Origin: an uncultured Lachnospiraceae bacterium
GTDB lineage: Bacteria > Bacillota > Clostridia > Lachnospirales > Lachnospiraceae
Direction of reading: 5' to 3'
NCBI GenBank assembly: GCA_905193085.1
Contig: CAJJNI010000074.1
Coordinates: forward strand, 1-10,624
Length of the DNA: 10,624 nucleotides
Shown: one piece after another, positions 5,390-10,624 of the stretch
Position numbering within the stretch: the first letter of the stretch is position 1
How the letters are laid out: every line of letters begins with the position of its first letter
Translations under genes and position numbers: made by a program
Notes under the pieces: model-generated
The model's database searches: none
What the model was told of the DNA's origin: nothing
The model's input: only the letters and a program-made list of their open reading frames with translations

Positions 5390-6946
5390 TTATGATACCT
5401 TCAACAATTTTTCCAAATCTTCCTGCGGTGTGCTTATTGCACCGATATTATAATTCTGTATAAGAATATTTAAAACATTTTCTGAAATAAATGCAGGAAG
5501 TGTCGGTCCTAAGAGAATATCCTTTATTCCAAGATGAAGCAGTGTAAGCAAAATACTTACCGCCTTCTGCTCATACCAGGAAAGCACCATTGATAATGGC
5601 AGCTCATTGACTGAACAGTCAAATGCTTCTGCCAATGCAAGTGCTATTTTAATTGCACTGTATGCATCATTGCACTGACCTATATCCATCAGTCGTGGAA
5701 GTTCTCCTATACTTCCAAGCTCTAAATCATTAAAACGATATTTTCCACATGCAAGTGTGAGAATGACTGTATCCTGCGGTGTCATTTTTACAAAATCAGT
5801 ATAGTAATTTCTGCCGGCTCTTGCACCGTCACAGCCTCCAACAAGGAAGAAATGTTTTATATCACCATTTTTTACTGCTTCAACAACTTTATCGGCCACA
5901 CCAAGAACTGCACTGTGTGAAAAACCTGTCATCAGTGTTTCTCCGCCATTTATTCCACTAAGCTGTATATCTTCTTTATATCCGCCAAGTTCCAATGCTT
6001 TTTCTATTACAGGTGTAAAATCTTTATCGTCTCCCACATGAATAATTTCAGGATATGATACTACTTCTGTAGTAAAAACTCTGTCAGCATATGAAGCTTT
6101 CGGCGGCATAAGGCAGTTAGTTGTAAATAACACAGGTGCCGGAATATCTGCAAATTCTTTCTGCTGATTCTGCCATGCAGTTCCAAAGTTTCCTTTTAAA
6201 TGAGAGTATTTTTTCAATTCAGGATAAGCATGTGCAGGCAGCATCTCACCGTGAGTATAAATATTAATTCCCTTACCTTCTGTCTGCTCCAACAATAATT
6301 TTAAATCGAGTAAATCGTGACCAGAAATTACTATAAAAGGTCCTTTTTCCACTTTCATTGTAACCTCTGTCGGAACAGGATTTCCAAAAGTTTCTGTGTT
6401 AGCTTTATCTAACATTTCCATGCATAACAAATTATATTTTCCAACATCAAGAACAACCGGCAGCAATTTATCTGCCCCATAATCTTCACCAAGCACATAA
6501 AGTGCCTCTGCAAGAAAAGAATTAACTTCTTCATTTTCACAGCCAAGAACCATTGCATGATATGCATACGCAGCAATACCTCTTATACCGAATAAAATAA
6601 GTGACTTCAAAGAACGGATATCTTCATCTGCATTCCATATATTGTTTATATCATAGCTTTCGTATCCGCCCTTTTCTAAATTTACCTCTGAAATCATTTC
6701 TTTTAATGTCACTTCATTAAAATTGACATTTGTAAGAGTAGAAAAAAGTCCTTTAATAATAAGTTCAACAGAATTTTTATTTAATGAGCCATTCTTTTTA
6801 CTGCGGGCTAATCCTACAAGTGCTCCTGTAAGCTCGTCCTGAATATTTGCAACATCAGCACTCTTTCCACATACTCCTGCGTTTCCTGTACACCCAAAGC
6901 AGCCTGCTGTCTGCTCACACTGAAAACAAAACATCTTACTTTCCAT
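5390..6946 (-). CDS. hcp: Hybrid-cluster protein (hydroxylamine/nitric oxide reductase family)
   Basis: Encodes 518 residues from the ATG at 6946. An ATG five codons upstream (6961) overlaps the GGAGG ribosome binding site, so the inner one, with 8-base spacing, is preferred. The N-terminal cubane ligands follow C-X2-C-X8-C-X6-C (Cys7, Cys10, Cys19, Cys26), with one extra Cys16. All hybrid-cluster ligands are visible: His210 (SGHDLLDL), Glu234 (THGEM), Cys278 (TTNCLMPP), the persulfide-bearing Cys372 (GGCDGA), Cys400 (LACGKYRF), Cys425 (GQCNDAY), and Glu459 and Lys461 (WYEQKAV). Hcp proteins reduce hydroxylamine in vitro and, in E. coli, act as nitric oxide reductase and trans-nitrosylase; the physiological role here is inferred to be nitrosative or oxidative stress relief. 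No separate Hcr reductase is nearby. The divergent CRP/FNR regulator and shared palindrome suggest direct control. Confidence 0.96.
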   Translation of the reverse strand: MESKMFCFQCEQTAGCFGCTGNAGVCGKSADVANIQDELTGALVGLARSKKNGSLNKNSVELIIKGLFSTLTNVNFNEVTLKEMISEVNLEKGGYESYDINNIWNADEDIRSLKSLILFGIRGIAAYAYHAMVLGCENEEVNSFLAEALYVLGEDYGADKLLPVVLDVGKYNLLCMEMLDKANTETFGNPVPTEVTMKVEKGPFIVISGHDLLDLKLLLEQTEGKGINIYTHGEMLPAHAYPELKKYSHLKGNFGTAWQNQQKEFADIPAPVLFTTNCLMPPKASYADRVFTTEVVSYPEIIHVGDDKDFTPVIEKALELGGYKEDIQLSGINGGETLMTGFSHSAVLGVADKVVEAVKNGDIKHFFLVGGCDGARAGRNYYTDFVKMTPQDTVILTLACGKYRFNDLELGSIGELPRLMDIGQCNDAYSAIKIALALAEAFDCSVNELPLSMVLSWYEQKAVSILLTLLHLGIKDILLGPTLPAFISENVLNILIQNYNIGAISTPQEDLEKLLKVS

Positions 6947-6992
6947 ATTAATATCCTCCATTTATTTGTGTATTTTTCTTGATTTCCTGTTG

Positions 6993-6998
6993 ATAATA
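6993..6998 (-). promoter_or_regulatory. Candidate -10 of hcp
   Basis: TATTAT on the minus strand would start transcription near 6986, about 40 bases before the hcp ATG. No good -35 lies at the right distance. The centre of the palindrome at 7020-7035 would then fall at -41.5, the class II activator position for CRP/FNR proteins. An alternative -10, CATAAT, at 7000-7005 would shift this to about -34.5. Confidence 0.4.
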
Positions 6999-7019
6999 CA
7001 TTATGCTAAAGAAAAATTA

Positions 7020-7035
7020 TGTTGTAATTACAACA
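7020..7035. promoter_or_regulatory. 16-bp palindromic CRP/FNR-type operator between hcp and its regulator
   Basis: TGTTGTAATTACAACA is a perfect palindrome with the 5-6-5 geometry of CRP/FNR sites (TGTTG-N6-CAACA, compare TGTGA-N6-TCACA). It lies 16 bases upstream of the regulator start, close to its ribosome binding site, and 74 bases upstream of hcp. In that position it could activate hcp and repress the regulator's own gene. Confidence 0.65.
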
Positions 7036-7050
7036 AACCGGAGGATTTAC

Positions 7051-7719
7051 ATGAACAAATATTTACCAGTTTTAAAAAACTGTCCTTTATTTAAAAATTT
7101 ATCTGATGAAGATATTGTAAATTCGCTGAAATGCATGAATGCACAGCTTATAAAAAAGAAAAAAGATGAGTACATCATACATGCAGGGAGCACAATTGAC
7201 TCAATCGGACTTATTGTACAGGGAAGTGCGCTTATCGTGCAGGATGACTTATGGGGTAACAGAAATATAGTTGCAAATCTTTCTCCGGGAAATTTTTATG
7301 GAGAACCGTTCGCATCTATACCGGGTACTGTTATGAATTTGAGTGTAGTCGCAACAAAAGACTGTGAGATTTTCCTGCTTGGCATTGACAAACTGCTTAA
7401 TATGTGCACAAATTCATGCAGCTACCATAATGAGATAATAAGAAATCTTGTAAATGTCATGGCGGATAAAATACTTATGCTAAATGATAAAATCACCCAC
7501 ACAAGCAAAAGGAAAACAAGAGACAAACTGCTGTCTTATTTATCAGCAGAATCAATCAGACAAAATTCTTTAAATTTTGATATTCCCTATAACAGACAAC
7601 AGCTTGCTGACTTTCTGTGTGTTGAGCGTTCTGCAATGACAAACGAACTTTCAAAACTGCAGGACGAAGGTTATATCACAACACACCGCTCACATTTTGA
7701 ACTTCATACAGAACTTTAA
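7051..7719 (+). CDS. CRP/FNR-family transcriptional regulator, probable regulator of hcp
   Basis: Encodes 222 residues from the ATG at 7051, with GGAGG (7040-7044) 6 bases upstream. An in-frame ATG at 7003 would add 16 residues that run through the palindrome and lacks a ribosome binding site, so it is not used. Residues about 10-120 form a cNMP-binding-type beta barrel (LIVQGSALIVQ, LSPGNFYGEPFA). A long dimerisation helix follows, then a winged helix-turn-helix at 181-209 (NRQQLADFLCVERSAMTNEL) ending in GYI. The FNR-type N-terminal cysteine cluster is absent and the cyclic-AMP phosphate-binding RxS motif is not evident, so the ligand is unknown; haem or another small molecule is possible, as in HcpR-type proteins. 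Divergent placement from hcp and the shared palindrome make hcp the likely target. No terminator was recognised after the stop. Confidence 0.88.
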   Translation: MNKYLPVLKNCPLFKNLSDEDIVNSLKCMNAQLIKKKKDEYIIHAGSTIDSIGLIVQGSALIVQDDLWGNRNIVANLSPGNFYGEPFASIPGTVMNLSVVATKDCEIFLLGIDKLLNMCTNSCSYHNEIIRNLVNVMADKILMLNDKITHTSKRKTRDKLLSYLSAESIRQNSLNFDIPYNRQQLADFLCVERSAMTNELSKLQDEGYITTHRSHFELHTEL

Positions 7720-7818
7720 TCTTTAGTATAAAAAATAAACTCCTATATTTTCTCATATTGCACAAACAAACACAAAAAATTTTTATAATTTTTTATAAAT
7801 ATTTTTGTTTTAGACTTT

Positions 7819-7841
7819 TCCTATTGATTTTATAGGATAAT
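7819..7841 (+). promoter_or_regulatory. Candidate promoter and dyad of the methyltransferase gene
   Basis: A -10-like GATAAT (7836-7841) overlaps the right arm of the inverted repeat TCCTAT-N7-ATAGGA (7819-7837). A possible -35 is TAGACT (7811-7816), with a long 19-base spacer. The rest of 7720-7818 is AT-rich and shows nothing I can support. Confidence 0.35.
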
Positions 7842-7845
7842 AAGC

Positions 7846-7879
7846 TTATGATTATGCCAAAGGGGGGCACTCATCATAA
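7846..7879 (+). promoter_or_regulatory. Hairpin at the 5' end of the methyltransferase mRNA
   Basis: TTATGAT (7846-7852) pairs with ATCATAA (7873-7879). After a small internal loop TGCC (7855-7858) pairs with GGCA (7866-7869) around the loop AAAGGGG. It lies just downstream of the candidate promoter and ends 3 bases before the AGGAGG ribosome binding site (7883-7888). It may stabilise the message or affect ribosome access. It is too short for a cobalamin riboswitch and lacks a B12 box. Confidence 0.45.
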
Positions 7880-7894
7880 TTTAGGAGGTTATTT

Positions 7895-8899
7895 ATGAAC
7901 AGTAAAGAAAGACTTGATAATTTTATTAATGGTAAAGAAGTTGACAGAAGACCTAATCTTACAATTGTCGGCAGCGTTGTCACACAATACAATAATATCG
8001 GTGTTGATGTATATTGTAAGGATTATAAAAAAATGGCTGAAGCTGCTACTTTATGTGCTAAAGACACCGGTCTAGACTATGTACAGATTGCATCTGATTT
8101 ACAGCGTACAGCAGAAGGCTATGGTTCAGAGGTTGAATTTTACGCAGATAAACTTCCTACAGTAACTAAATATGCTTTGGAAGATATAACTGATGTAGAT
8201 GATTTAAAACCGCTTAAAGCAAAAGACATTCCTCGTCTTTATGACTTAGTTAAAGCTACAAAATATGTTTTAGATACAGTTGATGACATTTATCCAATGA
8301 CAATCTGTGAAGGTCCTGTCACTATAGCAGGAAATATCCGTGGTGTCGAAGATTTCTTAATGGATTTATATGATGAACCTGAAGCATGCAAAAAGCTTCT
8401 TGACCTTGCAGTAGACACAATTATTGATTTCTTAGATGAGCTTGCTGCAGTAGGAGCTAAATATGTATATGTTCCAGACCCGGTTGCATCACTTTTATCG
8501 CCGGCTTCATATAAAGATTTCGTATTAGAATGTCACAAAAAAATATATGCACACATGGAAAAATCAGGAATAACAGGTCGTCTTCATATGTGTGGTGACA
8601 CAGAAGCACTTCTTCCACTTACATCTACATGCGGTGCCAAAATTATAGACATCGACCATGCCGTAGATTACGAAAAAGCTCTCTCACTTGTAGAAGACCG
8701 TTGTATCCTTAATGGAAACATTGACCCGGTTGAAGATGTATATTCTGCTGATGCAAAACATACATACGATGCAATTTACAATCTCGGTAAAAAAATCAAT
8801 CGTCCTGACGCTCTGTATATGCCAGGCTGCGAACTTCCTACAACCACAAAAATTGAAAATGTAAAAGCAATCACAAAAGCCTTAGAAGACTTACAATAA
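7895..8899 (+). CDS. Uroporphyrinogen decarboxylase-family methyltransferase (MtaA/CmuA-like)
   Basis: Encodes 334 residues, the usual size for the MtaA/MtbA/CmuA branch of the URO-D fold (a TIM barrel). The zinc site of the methyltransferase branch is present: His231 and Cys233 in RLHMCGD, and Cys312 in MPGCELPTTT. Spacing matches the family's H-x-C-(about 75)-C pattern. The ICEGPVTIAG segment (137-146) is also typical. True haem-pathway HemE lacks these zinc ligands, so this is not uroporphyrinogen decarboxylase. Relatives move methyl groups between a corrinoid protein and a thiol (coenzyme M in methanogens). In a gut Clostridium the acceptor is more likely homocysteine, tetrahydrofolate or another thiol; that is inference. 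No corrinoid protein or substrate-specific methyltransferase is within the window. It has an AGGAGG ribosome binding site (7883-7888) and appears monocistronic, followed by a large terminator-like hairpin. Confidence 0.85.
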   Translation: MNSKERLDNFINGKEVDRRPNLTIVGSVVTQYNNIGVDVYCKDYKKMAEAATLCAKDTGLDYVQIASDLQRTAEGYGSEVEFYADKLPTVTKYALEDITDVDDLKPLKAKDIPRLYDLVKATKYVLDTVDDIYPMTICEGPVTIAGNIRGVEDFLMDLYDEPEACKKLLDLAVDTIIDFLDELAAVGAKYVYVPDPVASLLSPASYKDFVLECHKKIYAHMEKSGITGRLHMCGDTEALLPLTSTCGAKIIDIDHAVDYEKALSLVEDRCILNGNIDPVEDVYSADAKHTYDAIYNLGKKINRPDALYMPGCELPTTTKIENVKAITKALEDLQ

Positions 8900-8900
8900 T

Positions 8901-8988
8901 AAATTGTCCCCCCAGAGCCCCAAAGTACAACCGCTGTTCGTGCTCGCACGAAAAAGCGGTTGACTTTGAGAGTTTATGGGGACGATTT
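8901..8988. terminator. Large composite hairpin between convergent genes, probable bidirectional terminator
   Basis: Three stacked helices form one 88-base hairpin: an outer 11-bp stem (8901-8911 with 8978-8988, one G-U), a middle stem (CAAAGT plus CAACCGCT, 8921-8935, with 8955-8968, one bulged A) and an inner GC-rich stem (TTCGTGC with GCACGAA, 8937-8952). T-rich bases follow in both directions (ATTTTATTT on plus, AATTTATTATT on minus). It sits between a plus-strand gene ending at 8899 and a minus-strand gene ending at 9023, where a shared terminator is expected. Its length and layering are more than termination needs. Confidence 0.75.
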
Positions 8989-9022
8989 TATTTGTGGTTT
9001 TCAGATTGCACAAGGAGCTTTG

Positions 9023-9997
9023 TTAATTTACATAATTAAAGTGAGTCTCCTCATCTACTGCATATCTTATCAGTTTATCTGAATCCAGATTTTCTTTATT
9101 CATATCTACTGCATTTATTGTATGATTATCATAAGTAGTATAATAGTAAATTCCACGATTGGCATTACAGCATGAGGTGTAGATTGTAATTTCATATTTT
9201 CCTTCTGCCACTTCACAGCAACCTCTCTGCTGGTCTACTGAGCCTAGTATATGAAAGAACTGGCTTACACTCTTTTCTTCCGAATCATCGGATATTGAAT
9301 TAAGCTTTGTAAATGCCACCTTTGCAAAACGTGAAGTTGAAGACAAATCTCCCGGAAGGCCTATTGCACCCATACCACGGCTGTATGCCTGTAGTTCCAA
9401 AGTATCACAGAAATTATTTTGCGGCTGTTTTGGCGAAAGATTCATATACTGGTTCAGCAAAAACATCTGCTGCACAAATGGCGGGTTGTTAGTGAGAACT
9501 CCTGTCTTATTTTCATATACATGCATTCCGTCATGCATACATTCTACAGTTATAGTTTCATCTTTATCGGCAATTATCCAATGAAGCTGTGCTGACGGAA
9601 AATGTTCACTAAACGGCGTTGGAACAACATTTATTTTATCAATCAGTGCGTGAACATCTTTCATTGAAGCACACTGTGAGAGCACCCACGAAATAAATTC
9701 AAACTGCGCAACATTTTCTTTATTTTCATCTAACTGCTGATATGCTGCATTTCCAACAAAATTTAACCCCGCCATACAGACACCCTTTTCATTGATTGCA
9801 TCATAATAAAGCGGATAGTCTGATGCCACATGAGCCATACCGATAATTGCATAATGACTTTCCATTTTACCCATATGCCGAAAGTTCAATTCATATTTTC
9901 TCGGGGTAATTGTAATCTCATCCCCATAAGAAAATTCATAATCAAGCGTTCTACCAAAATAAAAATCTTTAGTCTTATAAGTTGCTGCTGTACACAT
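9023..9997 (-). CDS. bsh: Bile salt hydrolase (choloylglycine hydrolase, Ntn hydrolase)
   Basis: Encodes 324 residues, standard for the family, with no signal peptide, so a cytosolic enzyme. The start is fixed because Cys2 directly follows the initiator Met and must become the N-terminal nucleophile; a GAGGA lies 8 bases upstream. Catalytic residues line up: Cys2, Arg16 (FGRTLDYE), Asp19, Asn79 (AGLNF), Asn170 (LTNNPP) and Arg223 (SSTSRF). The GAIGLPGDLSSTSRF stretch (210-224) is closer to bile salt hydrolases than to penicillin V acylases. It releases glycine or taurine from conjugated bile acids. The loop before it reads AYSRGMG (204-210); a Ser-Arg-x triplet at this place is reported in taurine-preferring enzymes and Gly-Val-Gly in glycine-preferring ones, so taurine preference is a reasonable but untested inference. 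The gene is monocistronic, convergent with the methyltransferase gene, and suggests life in an animal gut. Confidence 0.93.
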   Translation of the reverse strand: MCTAATYKTKDFYFGRTLDYEFSYGDEITITPRKYELNFRHMGKMESHYAIIGMAHVASDYPLYYDAINEKGVCMAGLNFVGNAAYQQLDENKENVAQFEFISWVLSQCASMKDVHALIDKINVVPTPFSEHFPSAQLHWIIADKDETITVECMHDGMHVYENKTGVLTNNPPFVQQMFLLNQYMNLSPKQPQNNFCDTLELQAYSRGMGAIGLPGDLSSTSRFAKVAFTKLNSISDDSEEKSVSQFFHILGSVDQQRGCCEVAEGKYEITIYTSCCNANRGIYYYTTYDNHTINAVDMNKENLDSDKLIRYAVDEETHFNYVN

Positions 9998-10057
9998 ATA
10001 TTAATCCTCATTTCATAATAATATTTTATAAATAACATGTCTGACAGATATTATATT

Positions 10058-10085
10058 ATTATACTAACCGCCTGACTTTATTAAA
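10058..10085 (-). promoter_or_regulatory. Candidate promoter of bsh
   Basis: A perfect TATAAT on the minus strand (10058-10063) has a weak TTTAAT (10080-10085) 16 bases upstream. A second TATAAT lies at 10050-10055 without a matching -35. Both sit in the 90-base gap between the kinase stop and the bsh start, so bsh could be transcribed independently. Confidence 0.4.
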
Positions 10086-10087
10086 TT

Positions 10088-10624
10088 TTACTTTTGTATT
10101 TTCTCTGCCGGAAGATATCTGCAAATCATTTCTTCAAGTTCTTTTGATTTAATTGGTTTTGACAGATAATTTGTAAAGCCCATGCTCAGGTATTCATCCC
10201 TCGCACCAACAATTGCATTTGCAGTCAGAACAATTACCGGCACATTTTTATTTAAATTTTCTTCTGACTGTTTCATCTTTTCAAATGTCTCAACACCATC
10301 TAATCCAGGCATCATATGGTCCAGGAAAATAATATCATATTTTTTGCCACAGATAATATCAAGACACTCTTCACCACTTGAAACCAAATCTATATTAACC
10401 TTAGTCTCTTTTAGCAGACTTGCAAATACTGTCAGATTCATACGCACATCATCAACGACAAGTATATTTGCTGTCGGTGCAGTAAAACTTGCAGAATACT
10501 TTGTTGTTTTTTTCTCTTTATAACTTAAAAAGTCCCTGCCAATTCCACTCCAGTTGATAACTTTTTGTGGAATTTCGACGATAAAAGTAGAACCGACACC
10601 ATATCTACTTTTTACTACAATAGT
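10088..10624 (-). CDS. Hybrid sensor histidine kinase, C-terminal part (5' end outside window)
   Basis: The frame is open to the window edge, 178 residues. The first residues, TIVVKSRYGVGSTFIVEIPQ, are the end of a histidine-kinase ATPase domain: GVGSTF is the G2 box and the strand after it closes the domain. A linker of about 30 residues rich in Lys and Thr follows. Residues 53-172 are a receiver domain with the acidic pair Asp58-Asp59, phospho-acceptor Asp102 (FLDHMMPGLDG), Thr134 (LTAN) and Lys156 (LSKPI). This order, ATPase then receiver, marks a hybrid kinase; the sensor, the phospho-accepting His domain and any start codon lie beyond the edge. A reading of only the receiver part from an internal GTG at 10447 would be wrong, as it would cut off the Asp58-Asp59 pair. 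The signal sensed and the partner regulator cannot be told. No terminator is seen before bsh. Confidence 0.92.
   Translation of the reverse strand, partial: TIVVKSRYGVGSTFIVEIPQKVINWSGIGRDFLSYKEKKTTKYSASFTAPTANILVVDDVRMNLTVFASLLKETKVNIDLVSSGEECLDIICGKKYDIIFLDHMMPGLDGVETFEKMKQSEENLNKNVPVIVLTANAIVGARDEYLSMGFTNYLSKPIKSKELEEMICRYLPAEKIQK

Noticed and set aside
4992..5463. Long plus-strand reading frames over the SEAP repeats
   Set aside because: They are mirror images of the repeat array: low-complexity Leu/Pro or Ala/Gly/Ser products without ribosome binding sites, one running into hcp antisense.
7003..7050. Upstream start of the CRP/FNR regulator at 7003
   Set aside because: It would place the palindrome inside the coding sequence and lacks a ribosome binding site; 7051 has GGAGG at the right distance.
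7842..7894. Cobalamin riboswitch before the corrinoid-linked methyltransferase
   Set aside because: The leader is only about 50 bases and has no B12-box-like sequence.

Overview
The window looks like a chromosomal segment of a low-GC, Gram-positive gut anaerobe, most likely a Lachnospiraceae-type Clostridium. The grounds are the AT-rich intergenic DNA, strong AGGAGG-type ribosome binding sites, a BspA-like leucine-rich surface protein, a surface protein with a variant sortase signal (SPTTG), a hybrid-cluster protein, a bile salt hydrolase and a MtaA/uroporphyrinogen-decarboxylase-family methyltransferase. No phage, transposase, tRNA, rRNA or CRISPR array was seen.

Layout, left to right. Bases 1-666 (minus) hold the 5' end of a secreted BspA-like protein. 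This CDS runs off the window. Its leader carries a clear promoter (847-875) and a long intrinsic terminator (742-793) before the start codon, so it is either an attenuated leader or a separate small RNA. Next on the minus strand is enolase (952-2250), with its own terminator and a leader holding two dyads. Upstream of it, and possibly co-transcribed, are a small HAD-fold protein (2424-2921) and the azlC-azlD pair (3303-4019 and 3001-3306), a two-component exporter of branched-chain amino acids or related compounds. The azlC upstream region is a compact set of direct and inverted repeats in which 16-bp palindromes cover candidate -10 elements.

Bases 4337-5365 (minus) encode a surface protein with 11 heptapeptide repeats and a C-terminal sortase signal, but with no signal peptide and no ribosome binding site. 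It starts 24 bases after the hcp stop and looks 5'-truncated. hcp (5390-6946, minus) and a CRP/FNR-family regulator (7051-7719, plus) are divergent and share a 16-bp palindrome. They look like a nitrosative/oxidative stress module in which the regulator controls its neighbour and possibly itself.

The plus-strand gene 7895-8899 is a zinc-dependent, corrinoid-linked methyltransferase homologue without an adjacent corrinoid protein. It converges on a bile salt hydrolase (9023-9997, minus), with a large composite hairpin between them that can terminate both. The window ends inside a hybrid histidine kinase (10088-10624, minus; C-terminal part only).

I see no clear new defence or mobile system. 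The points most worth a second look are the terminator-bearing leader or small RNA at 742-875, the headless SEAP-repeat surface protein, the azlC operator/promoter duplication, the hcp/regulator palindrome geometry, and the predicted substrate preference of the bile salt hydrolase.
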